Position numbers and translations under genes: made by a program. A stretch of DNA of 64,000 nt from Falsiroseomonas ponticola (lineage in GTDB: Bacteria; Pseudomonadota; Alphaproteobacteria; Acetobacterales; Acetobacteraceae): positions 124,001-188,000 of the forward strand of contig NZ_JAERQN010000007.1 in NCBI RefSeq assembly GCF_016805305.1, in the 5' to 3' direction. The notes under the pieces were generated by a model. That model was not told where the DNA came from. It saw only the letters and a program-made list of their open reading frames with translations, and ran no database searches. Every line of letters begins with the position of its first letter. Position 1 is the stretch's first letter. This document shows, piece by piece, positions 15,827-24,459 of the stretch.

Positions 15827-17276
15827 GGCAGGCGGAGAGGGTCCAGAAGCCGGGGCGCAGCGATTCGCGGGATGCCGCGGGCGTGCCGGGGATCTGGCCG
15901 TACCACAGCGCCTGGCCGATGCCGGGCAGGAACAGGTGGCGCGGCGCGGGCATGCCGCTGCGGGGCGGGCTTTCCAGCAGGGAGAGATCCGCCCTGACGC
16001 CGTGGAAGGCCATCAGCGGCATGGCGTCGTCCTCCACCTCCAGGTCGCGCGTGCCCTCGGCCGTGGGCGGGGCGATGGGCAGGACGTATTGCGTGCCGTA
16101 GCCCTGGGACTGGGTGAAGCGGAACCAGTAGTCGCGCAAGGAGGCGGCGGAGCGGAGCCGCAGCACCAGGTCCGATTCGGCGCCGGGGGGCGGGCCTTCC
16201 CGCCGCAATTCGGCGGTGAACTCGCCCTCTCCGCCGAAGCGGTAGGTGGCGCGCTCCGCCGGGCAGGCCGGGGGCTCCGGCTGCTGGGCGCGGGCGACGG
16301 CATCCAGCGTGACGGCGGCCAGGACCAGGGCGCGTTCCCGCACGCGGAAATCCAGCATCGCGCGGCCGCCGCGCGGGCAGCAATTCCCATCCTCCTCCCG
16401 CCACAGGGCGGAGCGGGCGGACAGCGTCTCCGCATCGTAGTCCACGCCCTGCATGATGGTCAGGCCGGCGGGCAGGCGGGCGGGCAGGCTTGCCCACCAG
16501 CTTTCCGATTCGATCTCCACCCAGCCCTGCGGGGTCTGCCGGTAGAAGAGGTCGGCATTGCCGTTGCCGGAGCCGCCGGTCCGGCCCTCCGCATGCAGCA
16601 TCGGCCCGTCATCCGTCTCCACCAGGCGGGGGGGCGCGAAGCTCACGCCCTCGAAGGACCAGCCGAGCAGGCGCCAGCCGCCGCGGGCTTCCGCCATCAG
16701 CACGATGCCGGCGCGCAGCCCGTCGCTGTCGGTGAAGCCGTGCTGGATCTGCCAGAGGATGCGGGTGTTGCGGTCCTCGCTGGCGACGAGGCCGGCGGCG
16801 CCGACGCGGCAGTTGCGGAGCGCGCTGCCGAGGCAGGTCCGCTCCAGCGCCGCGGGGCGGGCGAAGACGGGGTTGGGCGGGCAGTCGCGGCGCCCATCGG
16901 GGCAGCGCTGGACCTCCAGCCGCCGGATGGAGCGGTCCTGGCGGACGAGGTCGTCCAGCTGGCTGGTGCGTTCGCGGTATTCGTCCAGCAGCTCCTCCCG
17001 CGTGAAGGGGCGGGGCGGCGTGGCCTGGGTCTCGCCCGCTTCGAGGCGGCGCTGGAAGGCCTCCGCCCGGACCGCGAGGGTGGCCGGGCGCCCGGTGGTG
17101 GTGGAGGCGGCACGCTCCGCGGCCCGCAGCCGGGCATCGGCGGCGCGCAGCGCGGCATCGCCGCAGATGGTGGCCTGGAGAGGGCCGGCCGGCGCGGTGC
17201 AGGCCGGCGGCCGTTGCTGGGCCTCCGCCGACAGGGCGAGCAGGAGCAGGAGCGTGGCGGCGGCCAGGCGGCGCAT
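15822..17276 (-). CDS. exported hypothetical protein with LprI-like N-terminal segment
   Basis: 484 residues with a clear Sec signal peptide (MRRLAAATLLLLLALSAEA). Right after it comes CTAPAGPLQATICGDAALRAADARLRAA, a Cys-spaced pattern resembling the LprI (lysozyme inhibitor-like) repeat. The remainder is mostly beta-rich and unrecognised, with several Cys (CPDGRRDC, CLGSALRNC, NCCPRG) that may form disulfides in the periplasm. A single gene on the minus strand, closed by a strong hairpin. Function unknown; the LprI resemblance covers only about 40 residues and may be superficial. Confidence 0.75.
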   Translation of the reverse strand: MRRLAAATLLLLLALSAEAQQRPPACTAPAGPLQATICGDAALRAADARLRAAERAASTTTGRPATLAVRAEAFQRRLEAGETQATPPRPFTREELLDEYRERTSQLDDLVRQDRSIRRLEVQRCPDGRRDCPPNPVFARPAALERTCLGSALRNCRVGAAGLVASEDRNTRILWQIQHGFTDSDGLRAGIVLMAEARGGWRLLGWSFEGVSFAPPRLVETDDGPMLHAEGRTGGSGNGNADLFYRQTPQGWVEIESESWWASLPARLPAGLTIMQGVDYDAETLSARSALWREEDGNCCPRGGRAMLDFRVRERALVLAAVTLDAVARAQQPEPPACPAERATYRFGGEGEFTAELRREGPPPGAESDLVLRLRSAASLRDYWFRFTQSQGYGTQYVLPIAPPTAEGTRDLEVEDDAMPLMAFHGVRADLSLLESPPRSGMPAPRHLFLPGIGQALWYGQIPGTPAASRESLRPGFWTLSACR

Positions 17277-17350
17277 GGGCGGGGTTTCCCGGGGCGGATG
17301 CCGCAGCTTGCAACGGGTGGATGCGCGGGCGGAAGGGTCTGCCCGGCGAC

Positions 17351-17377
17351 GGCGCCACCCCCGCCGGGGATGGCGCC
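17351..17377 (-). terminator. hairpin after the SsuC-like permease gene
   Basis: A 7-bp plus 4-bp stem with one mismatch (17351-17362 with 17366-17377) sits 7 bases past the permease stop on the minus strand. No T-run follows it. Confidence 0.45.
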
Positions 17378-17384
17378 GCGGCGA

Positions 17385-18254
17385 TCAGACGCCGGCGAGC
17401 GCCGTCTGCTGGTCCGTCTGGCCGCGCATGGCCCAGCCGGTGGTGCGGTTCTCGATCGCCACCGCCGCGACATACATCGCGACACCCATCACCGCCGTGA
17501 CCATCAGGCCGGCGAAGACCAGCGGCACGTCGAAGCGGGAGGAGGCGAGGATCATCAGGTGGCCGATGCCTTTGTTGGCGGCCACCGTCTCCGCGATGAT
17601 CGATCCCACGAAGGCCACCGTGATGGCGATCTTCAGGGAGGCGAAGAAGTAGGGCATGGCGCGCGGCAGGCCGACCTTGCGGATGATGTCGGTGGGCTTG
17701 GCGCCGAGTGCGCGCAGCACGTCCCGCAGCTCCGGCTCCACCGTCGCGATGCCGGTCGCGACGTTCACGACGATGGGGAAGAAGCTGATCAGGAAGGCGG
17801 TGATCACGGCGGGCACGGTGCCGATGCCGAACCAGATCACCAGGATCGGCACCACCGCCACCTTGGGGACGGAGTTGAAGCCGATCAGCAGCGGGTAGAG
17901 GCCGTGGTAGAGCAGGGTCGAGCTGCCGATGGCGATGCCGAGCAGCAGGCCGAAGACGATGGCCAGGCCGAAGCCGATCAGCGTCGTCATCAGCGTCTGC
18001 CAGGAATTGTCCAGCAGCGGCTTCCACCACTTGATCATGCTGGCGGCGATGTCGGTCGGCGCGGGCAGCACGAATTGCTGCACCTGGAAGGCCTTCACGG
18101 CGACTTCCCAGATGACGAACATGCCGATGATGACCAGCCAGGGCAGCCAGGCCTGCAGCCGCTTGCGGCGGCGCGCGGCGGCGGCCAGGGCTTCGAGGCG
18201 CTTCAGCGCCTCCGGCGACATGGAGCCGTCGGCGACCTTCGCGTCAGTGGCCAC
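17385..18254 (-). CDS. ABC transporter permease, SsuC/TauC/NrtB family
   Basis: 289 residues from GTG 18254. That start overlaps the ATPase stop by 11 bases; an ATG at 18305 would force a 62-base overlap. It has about six membrane segments (for example LVIIGMFVIWEVAV and VFGLLLGIAIGSS) and the EAA coupling loop LRALGAKPTDIIRKVGLPRAMPYF. The family imports sulfonates, taurine, nitrate or thiamine-precursor-like molecules across the inner membrane. It is encoded with its ATPase, but no substrate-binding protein is adjacent, so the substrate is open. Confidence 0.93.
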   Translation of the reverse strand: MATDAKVADGSMSPEALKRLEALAAAARRRKRLQAWLPWLVIIGMFVIWEVAVKAFQVQQFVLPAPTDIAASMIKWWKPLLDNSWQTLMTTLIGFGLAIVFGLLLGIAIGSSTLLYHGLYPLLIGFNSVPKVAVVPILVIWFGIGTVPAVITAFLISFFPIVVNVATGIATVEPELRDVLRALGAKPTDIIRKVGLPRAMPYFFASLKIAITVAFVGSIIAETVAANKGIGHLMILASSRFDVPLVFAGLMVTAVMGVAMYVAAVAIENRTTGWAMRGQTDQQTALAGV

Positions 18255-19053
18255 TGGTGACCTCCTCGCCCTTGCGGGCGGCGCTGATGTGTTCCCGCAG
18301 GTCATGCACGAGGGACACGAATTCGGGCAGGTAGGTGGTGTCGAGGTTGCGCGGCCGCGGCAGGTCCACCTGGCGTTCCGCGATGATGCGGCCGGGGCGC
18401 GACGACATGACCAGCACGCGGTCGGCCAGGAAGGCGGCTTCGCGCAGGTCGTGCGTCACCAGGATCACGGTCGGGCGGCGGGCGATCCAGACATCCTGCA
18501 GGACGGACCAGAGGTCCTCCCGCGTGAAGATGTCGAGCGCGGCGAAGGGCTCGTCCAGCATCAGCAGCGCGGGTTCGTGGATCAGCGCGCGGCAGAGGCT
18601 GGCGCGCTGCTGCATGCCGCCGGAGAGCTGGTGCGGGAACTTCTTGTCGAAGCCGCCGAGGCCGACGAGCTTCAGCAGGTCCTGGGCGCGGGCCTCATAC
18701 ATCGCGCGCTGGCTGCGGAGCTGGCGGCGGTGCGGTTCCACGACCTCCAGCGGCAGCATCACGTTGTCGATGATGTTGCGCCAGGGCAGCAGGGTCGGGT
18801 TCTGGAAGGCCATGCCGGCAATGCTGAGGGGGCCATCGACCTCCTGCCCCGCGACCACGACATTGCCGGCGGTGGCGGGCCAGAGGCCGGTGACGAGGCG
18901 CATCAGCGTGGACTTGCCGCAGCCGGAGGGGCCGACGACCGCGATGAACTCGCCCTTCGCGACCTCCAGCGTCGCGTTCTGGAGCGCCAGCGTGCCCTCC
19001 ACGCCGCCGTAGCGCATGGCGACGCCACTGATCTCGACGAACGGTCGTTCCAT
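18244..19053 (-). CDS. ABC transporter ATP-binding protein, SsuB/TauB family
   Basis: 269 residues. It carries Walker A GPSGCGKST, signature LSGGMQQRASL, Walker B ALLMLDEPFAALD and the switch His in VILVTHDLREA, so it should be an active cytoplasmic ATPase that powers the permease encoded directly downstream. The start is an ATG with good N-terminal agreement to the family (ISGVAMRYGG). It is first of a two-gene operon; 151 bases upstream separate it from the murein endopeptidase gene. Confidence 0.95.
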   Translation of the reverse strand: MERPFVEISGVAMRYGGVEGTLALQNATLEVAKGEFIAVVGPSGCGKSTLMRLVTGLWPATAGNVVVAGQEVDGPLSIAGMAFQNPTLLPWRNIIDNVMLPLEVVEPHRRQLRSQRAMYEARAQDLLKLVGLGGFDKKFPHQLSGGMQQRASLCRALIHEPALLMLDEPFAALDIFTREDLWSVLQDVWIARRPTVILVTHDLREAAFLADRVLVMSSRPGRIIAERQVDLPRPRNLDTTYLPEFVSLVHDLREHISAARKGEEVTSGH

Positions 19054-19204
19054 TGAACCCCCCGGCCAGGCGCCCCCTGGATCGGGCGCGTGCAGGGTCG
19101 TGTGTGCGACAGGGGGGGAGGCGGGCGCAAGCCGTCGTGAGGACGTGATGCCTGCTGCGGCGCAGCGTTACCGCCGCTTAATGCTGCTTTCCTGGGCAAT
19201 CCGC

Positions 19205-20035
19205 CTAAGGGCTAGGCGCGGAGAGCAGGGCGGCGCAGGCCAGCGGCATGCGGGGCGGCGCCGGCGGGCGGGCGGGCGGCGGCGGGCGCTGGCGCGATTC
19301 GGGCGTGAACCACCAGTCCAGCGTCGCGTCGCAGCCATCGCCGGGCGGTGGCGGCGCGATGTCCCGGCATTCGGGGCTGTCGGCCGGGCAGCGGAGGCGG
19401 AGGTGCATGTGGCTGTCATGCCCGCGCCAGGGGCGCACGCGACGCAGCCAGGGCTCCCCCCGGTGGTCCGCGCAGAGGCGCCGCTTGATGGCGGGGTTGA
19501 CCAGCAGCCGGTCGAGGCCCGGGGCCTCCGCCGCGATGCGGATCAGGGTGGCGTGGCGGGGCGTCCAGCGCGCCGGGTCCACGGCCGATTCGTCCGGCAG
19601 GACGAGGTAGGGGATGGCCAGCTCCTCCCGCTGCGCCGCCGGGACGCGGGGCTTGGGGCGGAGGTCGAGCCAGATATCGGCGTCGAGCCCCGATTGGTGG
19701 CTGGCATGGCCCCAGGGCATGGGGCCGCCGCGGGGCTGGCCGAGATCGCCGATCCAGAGGTCCGGCAGCCCCGCCCGCCGCGCCTCGCCGGCCACATGGG
19801 CGACGAGGGCGATGGTGGCGGGGTGCCCCCAATGGCGGTTGCGGCTCACGCGGATGGCCTGCCAGCCCGGGCCTTCCGGCGGCAGCGCCACGGCGCCGGC
19901 GATGCAGCCGAGGTTGGTGGTGCCGATGGACCGCGCCGGGCCGGGGGTGGGGCGGGACAGCGCCGCCCAGTCGGCGGCGCGGGCAAGGGGGCCCTCCGCG
20001 GCGAAGGCGGGGCTGGCGGCCAGCGCGGCCAGCAC
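19205..20035 (-). CDS. mepA: penicillin-insensitive murein endopeptidase (M74)
   Basis: 276 residues from GTG 20035. The M74/LAS zinc site is visible in WGHASHQSGLDADIW (His113, Asp120) and in HDSHMHLRLRCP, so it should cleave D-Ala-mDAP cross-links in the periplasm. The annotated start gives a short leader (LAALAASPAFA) without positive charges, so the true start may lie upstream, inside the end of the OPX gene. The gene is only 23 bases downstream of the OPX lipoprotein and in the same direction, suggesting wall remodelling is coupled to export-pore assembly. Confidence 0.88.
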   Translation of the reverse strand: MLAALAASPAFAAEGPLARAADWAALSRPTPGPARSIGTTNLGCIAGAVALPPEGPGWQAIRVSRNRHWGHPATIALVAHVAGEARRAGLPDLWIGDLGQPRGGPMPWGHASHQSGLDADIWLDLRPKPRVPAAQREELAIPYLVLPDESAVDPARWTPRHATLIRIAAEAPGLDRLLVNPAIKRRLCADHRGEPWLRRVRPWRGHDSHMHLRLRCPADSPECRDIAPPPPGDGCDATLDWWFTPESRQRPPPPARPPAPPRMPLACAALLSAPSP

Positions 20036-20058
20036 CGCGAACGGGCGGAGGGCGGGCC

Positions 20059-20631
20059 TCAGAAGCGCCTCTCGAACACCGTCACCACGTCGCCGGGCTG
20101 CAGCAGGGCCTGGCGGCTGGCGCGGAATTCCTGCGCGCGGCCTTCCTCCGTCACGCGGGTGACGGAGACGTAGTCGCGCAGGGCGCGGTAGTTGAAGCCG
20201 CCGGCGACGGCGACGGCGGTCAGCGTCGTCATGCCGGGTTGATACGGAAACTGGCCGCCGCGCTCAACCTGGCCGAGCACGAAGACGGGGCGGTAGGTCA
20301 TCACCTCCACCGCGGCGGAGGGGTCGCGGAACAGGTTCTTCTCCCGCATGGATTGCTCCACCGCGCGCTCCACCTCCGCCGTGGTGCGGCCAGCGGCCTG
20401 GATGGCGCCGATCAGCGGCAGGGCGATGGTGCCGGCATCGGTGACGCGGAATTCGCCGGTCAGGCGCGGGTCGTTGAACACGGTCACGCGGAGCTGGTCC
20501 TCCGGGCCCAGGCGATAGGCGCTGCGGCTGGCATCGGGCAGGGGCGGCAGGTCCAGCCCCGGATTGGCGCAGGCGGCGAGGCCGAGGGCGGGCAGGAGCG
20601 GCAGCATCAGGGCGAGGCGGCGTGACGTCAT
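20059..20631 (-). CDS. short OPX-family polysaccharide export lipoprotein
   Basis: 190 residues. A lipobox LAAC puts the acylated cysteine at residue 21. The polysaccharide-export domain follows (YRLGPEDQLRVTVFNDPRLTGEFRVTDAGTIALPLIG), then one SLBB-like domain (PVFVLGQVERGGQFPYQPGMTTLTAVAVAGGF). E. coli Wza is about 380 residues; the C-terminal part that forms its outer-membrane helical pore is missing here. The protein therefore probably builds a periplasmic ring and needs another outer-membrane partner. It is divergent from the Wzc-like kinase across 192 bases and is followed by mepA. Confidence 0.92.
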   Translation of the reverse strand: MTSRRLALMLPLLPALGLAACANPGLDLPPLPDASRSAYRLGPEDQLRVTVFNDPRLTGEFRVTDAGTIALPLIGAIQAAGRTTAEVERAVEQSMREKNLFRDPSAAVEVMTYRPVFVLGQVERGGQFPYQPGMTTLTAVAVAGGFNYRALRDYVSVTRVTEEGRAQEFRASRQALLQPGDVVTVFERRF

Positions 20632-20823
20632 GGCGGGCGGTCCCCTTCGATTGCAGTCGGGGGCAGGGACGCGCGGCGGGGCGATGCGTTTCCTTCCGCA
20701 GGCGGGTCATCACGCCCTTGTTTGCGCGGGCGCGGAACCGATGCGGGGCGCGCCGGTTGGTGCAGCGCGGCGCGACCTGCGAGTGGCAGGCAACTCGGGC
20801 GCCGCCGGGGGAGTTCCACGCCG

Positions 20824-23091
20824 ATGCTCGACAGACCGGTCGCCGACCAACGCATGCCCGCGGACCGCCGCGCCCCGCCGCGCGCGGCGCCGCCGGCCGC
20901 GCCGATCGAGCCGGAGGGGCTGAACGTCACGGCGCTGCTGGGCGCGCTGCGGCGGCGGCGGCTGGTGCTGATCGCCTGCATCCTCATCTTCCCGCTGCTG
21001 GCGCTGGTGGCGGCGACGAACATCACGCCCCGCTACACCGCGGGCGCGACCGCGATGTTCGAGCCGACGGAATACGCGGCGCGGGAGCTGCAGAGCATCC
21101 TGCGCGACGAAAGCACCACGGATGCGGTGCTGGCGAGCCAGGTGGAGATCGTGCGGTCCCTCTCCGTCGCGCGGCGGATCGTGGAGCGCTTCAACCTGAC
21201 GGAGCGGCGGGAATTCGCCTGGTGGCTGCAGGACCGGGAACGGGCGGACACCATCCCCTTCCGCGTGCGCACGGCGCTCGCCGGCTGGGTGCGGCCGGTG
21301 CTGCCCGATGCGGCGGAGATGATCGCGCCACGGCCGATCGCGGCGGTGCCCACGGGCGACATCGCGGAGATCCAGGCCGCCGAATTCGTCCAGGGGCGGC
21401 TGGAGGTGCAGGTGGTGCGCAACAGCCGCGTGCTGCAGATCCGCTTCACCTCGGAGGACCCGCAGCTGGCGGCGGCGGCGGCGAACCTGGCGGCGGAGCT
21501 CTACATCGCCGACCAGCTGGAGGCGAAGTTCACCGCGGTGCGGCGCGCCAATGACTGGCTGGATGGCCGCATCGCGCAGCTGCGCGCCGAGGTGCAGCGG
21601 AACGAGAGCCGGATCGCCGAGCTGCGCAGCACCTCCGGCCTGACGCGGGGCGTGAATGCGGGCCTCGGCACCGAACAGATCAGCCGCATCACCCAGGACC
21701 TGGTGGAGGCGCGCAACCAGCTGGCGACGGCGGAAGCGCGGTTCAGCGCGGCGCGGGGCGGCGGCGGGGGCGCCGACATGGCGGCGCTGGGCTCCGCCAA
21801 CCTGGTGGCGCAGCGCCAGGCGCGGGACGAGGCGCGGCGGGAGCTGGACCGGCTGGCGGCGACGCTCGGCAGCGGGCACCCCGATGTGCGCGCCGCCGCA
21901 TCCCGCCTGGCGGCCGCCGAGCGTGCCGTGGGCGGCGAGACGAGCCGCGTGGTGCAGGCGCTGGATGCGGAGGTGCGGGCCGCCCGCGCCCGCGTCGGCA
22001 GCCTGGAGGCGAGCCTGGCGCAGCAGGAGGAGCGGATGTCCCGCACCCAGGGCGCCGAGATCCGCCTGAACGCGCTGGAGCGGGAGACGGAAGCGGCGCG
22101 GAGCCTGCTGCGCGCGGTGCTGGAGCGCAGCCAGTCCACCGTCAGCCAGACGGCGATCGAGAAGCCGGATGCGCGCATCCTGTCCCCGGCGACGGTCCCG
22201 GGCATGCCGTCCTTCCCCAAGCCCACGCTCTTCGTGGCGGCGGCGGCGGCACTCGGCGCGCTGTTCGGGCTGCTGCTGGTGTGGTTCCTGGAACAGGCGG
22301 ACAGCACGATCCGCACGGGGGATGACGTGCGCGCGGCGCTCGGCCTGCCCTGCGTCGCGCTGGTGCCGATGCTGCGGCGCGGCATCCTGGGGCGCAACCG
22401 GGTGGAGGACTACGTCGCCCGCAAGCCGCTCAGCCCCTTCTCGGAGAGCATGCGCAACCTGCGGGCGGCGCTGTGGCTGGGCTCCGACCCGCCCAAGGTG
22501 GTGGTGATCACCGCCGCGCGGCCCGGCGAGGGCAAGACCACCACCTCCATCGCCCTGTCGCGCTCCGCCGCCATGAACGGGGAGAAGGTGCTGCTGGTGG
22601 ATTGCGACATCCGCCAGCCCTCCATCGGCCGGGCCTTCCGGGCGGAGACGGCGGCGGGCGTGACCGACCTGCTGCTGGGCCAGGCGCGCTACGAGGACAT
22701 CGTGCGGCGCGACCACCTCACGGGCCTCGACTACATCCCGGCGGGGGCGGCGGAGATCCATTCCCTCGGCCTCTTCATGTCGGAGGCGATGGCGGCGCTG
22801 CTGGAGCGGGTGCGGCGGGACTACGACCTGGTGATCCTGGATGCGCCGCCGGCGCTGGCCATGGCGGATGCCCGGGTCGTCGCCCGTCTTGCGGATGCCA
22901 CATTGCTTTGCGTCAAATGGCGCGACACGCCGAGGTCCGTGGTGCGGAACTCGCTCGCCCTGCTGGAGGATGCCAAGGCCCGGATCGTGGGCGCGGCGCT
23001 GACGCAGGTGGACGCGAAGTCCCACCGCCGATCCGGCTATGCCGACAGCGAGGTCTATCATCCCCGCTACAGCGGCTACTTCAGGGAGTAG
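20824..23091 (+). CDS. polysaccharide co-polymerase / tyrosine autokinase (Wzc/GumC-like)
   Basis: 755 residues from ATG 20824. A membrane segment near 46-66 opens a Wzz-type domain, followed by long periplasmic coiled coils (about 230-440), a second membrane segment (LFVAAAAALGALFGLLLVWFL) and a cytoplasmic BY-kinase domain. The kinase has Walker A ARPGEGKTT (Lys571), LLVDCDIRQPS and VILDAPPALA. The tail ends with a tyrosine cluster (Tyr739, 745, 749, 752) that would be autophosphorylated to control chain length. It is the PCP-2a component of a Wzy-dependent export machine together with the divergent OPX gene. GalE follows 5 bases later. Confidence 0.95.
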   Translation: MLDRPVADQRMPADRRAPPRAAPPAAPIEPEGLNVTALLGALRRRRLVLIACILIFPLLALVAATNITPRYTAGATAMFEPTEYAARELQSILRDESTTDAVLASQVEIVRSLSVARRIVERFNLTERREFAWWLQDRERADTIPFRVRTALAGWVRPVLPDAAEMIAPRPIAAVPTGDIAEIQAAEFVQGRLEVQVVRNSRVLQIRFTSEDPQLAAAAANLAAELYIADQLEAKFTAVRRANDWLDGRIAQLRAEVQRNESRIAELRSTSGLTRGVNAGLGTEQISRITQDLVEARNQLATAEARFSAARGGGGGADMAALGSANLVAQRQARDEARRELDRLAATLGSGHPDVRAAASRLAAAERAVGGETSRVVQALDAEVRAARARVGSLEASLAQQEERMSRTQGAEIRLNALERETEAARSLLRAVLERSQSTVSQTAIEKPDARILSPATVPGMPSFPKPTLFVAAAAALGALFGLLLVWFLEQADSTIRTGDDVRAALGLPCVALVPMLRRGILGRNRVEDYVARKPLSPFSESMRNLRAALWLGSDPPKVVVITAARPGEGKTTTSIALSRSAAMNGEKVLLVDCDIRQPSIGRAFRAETAAGVTDLLLGQARYEDIVRRDHLTGLDYIPAGAAEIHSLGLFMSEAMAALLERVRRDYDLVILDAPPALAMADARVVARLADATLLCVKWRDTPRSVVRNSLALLEDAKARIVGAALTQVDAKSHRRSGYADSEVYHPRYSGYFRE

Positions 23092-23096
23092 GGTCT

Positions 23097-24098
23097 TTGG
23101 GTCGCTATCTCGTCACCGGCGGGGCCGGGTATGTGGGCAGCCACACCGTGCTCGCGCTGCTGGACCGGGGGGATGAGGTCGTCGTCCTCGACGACTTCTC
23201 GAAAGGTCACCGGGAGGCGGTGCCGAGCCGCGCCCGGCTGGTGGATGGGCGCTGCGAGGACCCGAAGGCGCTGGCGGAGGCCTTCGCGGGCGAGCGCTTC
23301 GACGCGGTGCTGCACTTCGCCGCGCTGTCGCTGGTGGGCGACAGCATGCGGATGCCGCTGCGCTACATGGCGGAGAACCTGGCGACGCTGTCCGCTGTGG
23401 CCGATGCGGCGGTGGCGCATGGCTGCCGGAAATTCGTCATGTCCTCCACCGCCGCGCTGTTCGGCTTCCCGGAGCGCATCCCGATCGACGAGGAGCAGCG
23501 GCTCGGCCCCGTCTCGCCCTATGGCGAGAGCAAGCTGATGTGCGAGCGGGCGCTGGACTGGGCGGAGCGGATCCACGGGCTGCGCTTCGCCTCGCTGCGC
23601 TACTTCAACGCCGCCGGCGCCGATCCGCTGGGGCGCGCGGGAGAGGATCATGAGCCGGAGAGCCACCTGATTCCGCTGGCGATCGACGCGGCGCTCGGCA
23701 TGCGGCCGCCGCTGACGGTGTTCGGCACGGATTACGACACGCCGGATGGCACGGGGGTGCGGGACTACGTGCATGTCACGGACCTCGCGGATGCGCATCT
23801 GCGCGCGCTGCCGCTGCTGGAGGAGCGGTCCGTGCGCTTCAACCTCGGCAACGGCACCGGCTATTCGGTGAAGCAGGTGATCGAGGCGGTGGAGCGCGTC
23901 GGCGGCCGCAAGGTGCCGCACACGCTGGGGCCGCGGCGGGAGGGTGATCCCGCGACGCTGGTCGCCAGCTCCGCGAAGCTGCGGGCGGAGACGGGCTGGA
24001 CCCCGCGCTTCCCGGGGCTGGATGAGATCGTGAAGACCGCCTGGGATTGGCGGGTGAAGCACCCCAAGGGCTATGCCGGGGCGCAGCGCGCGGCGTGA
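23097..24098 (+). CDS. galE: UDP-glucose 4-epimerase
   Basis: 333 residues from TTG 23097, which gives the exact family N-terminus. The NAD-binding TGGAGYVGSH is at 7-16, and the catalytic Tyr142-xxx-Lys146 is in SPYGESK, with a Ser/Thr-rich MSSTAALFG ahead of it. It interconverts UDP-glucose and UDP-galactose in the cytoplasm, feeding galactose into the polysaccharide. It starts 5 bases after the kinase gene, so they form an operon closed by a textbook terminator. A related UDP-sugar epimerase specificity is possible. Confidence 0.93.
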   Translation: MGRYLVTGGAGYVGSHTVLALLDRGDEVVVLDDFSKGHREAVPSRARLVDGRCEDPKALAEAFAGERFDAVLHFAALSLVGDSMRMPLRYMAENLATLSAVADAAVAHGCRKFVMSSTAALFGFPERIPIDEEQRLGPVSPYGESKLMCERALDWAERIHGLRFASLRYFNAAGADPLGRAGEDHEPESHLIPLAIDAALGMRPPLTVFGTDYDTPDGTGVRDYVHVTDLADAHLRALPLLEERSVRFNLGNGTGYSVKQVIEAVERVGGRKVPHTLGPRREGDPATLVASSAKLRAETGWTPRFPGLDEIVKTAWDWRVKHPKGYAGAQRAA

Positions 24099-24102
24099 GC
24101 AA

Positions 24103-24125
24103 GGGGGCCTCCCGGCCCCCTTTTT
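24103..24125 (+). terminator. Rho-independent terminator after galE
   Basis: A 7-bp perfect GC stem (24103-24109 with 24114-24120), TCCC loop and TTTTT. The clearest intrinsic terminator in the left half of the window. Confidence 0.9.
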
Positions 24126-24167
24126 CGTGATCGGTGCCGGCCCAGAGGTGATACGCTGACCGGTGGC

Positions 24168-24437
24168 ATGTACCGCATCACGATCCACTGCGACGGCGTC
24201 CCCGCTTCGGCAGGAGCCCAGGCGGCACGGGACTTGGCCGAGGCGCTGCGGCGCGACTACCCGCATGAGCGTCTCGTCGCCTGCTCTTTCCTCGACGGAA
24301 CACTGCGGATCGTGGTCGAGAACGACTACGACGCCGCGGGGCTCAACCTGATGGACGAAGTCTCGGACCTCGTCAGCGCCAACCTCGGGCCGTTCGACGG
24401 CGACCTCAAGCTTGTCAGCGTCGAGACGCTGCGCTGA
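24168..24437 (+). CDS. small hypothetical protein
   Basis: 89 residues from the ATG at 24168. The sequence alternates strand and helix (MYRITIHCDGVPASAG, DLAEALRRDYPHERLVACSFLDGTLRIVVEND, VSDLVSANLGPFDGDLKLVSVETL), which suggests a small alpha/beta ferredoxin-like domain. No family recognised. It comes after a strong terminator and so needs its own promoter; it is convergent with the acyltransferase gene. Its balanced composition makes it more likely than not a real gene. Confidence 0.65.
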   Translation: MYRITIHCDGVPASAGAQAARDLAEALRRDYPHERLVACSFLDGTLRIVVENDYDAAGLNLMDEVSDLVSANLGPFDGDLKLVSVETLR

Positions 24438-24459
24438 AGGGGTTGGCGCCCCGCCACGG

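Noticed and set aside
15936..18260. A 774-codon plus-strand frame
   Set aside because: Antisense to the exported hypothetical gene and the SsuC-like permease; both minus-strand frames have coherent leaders or membrane segments.
20710..23061. A 783-codon minus-strand frame
   Set aside because: Antisense to the Wzc-like kinase, whose plus-strand frame has intact Walker and tyrosine-tail motifs.
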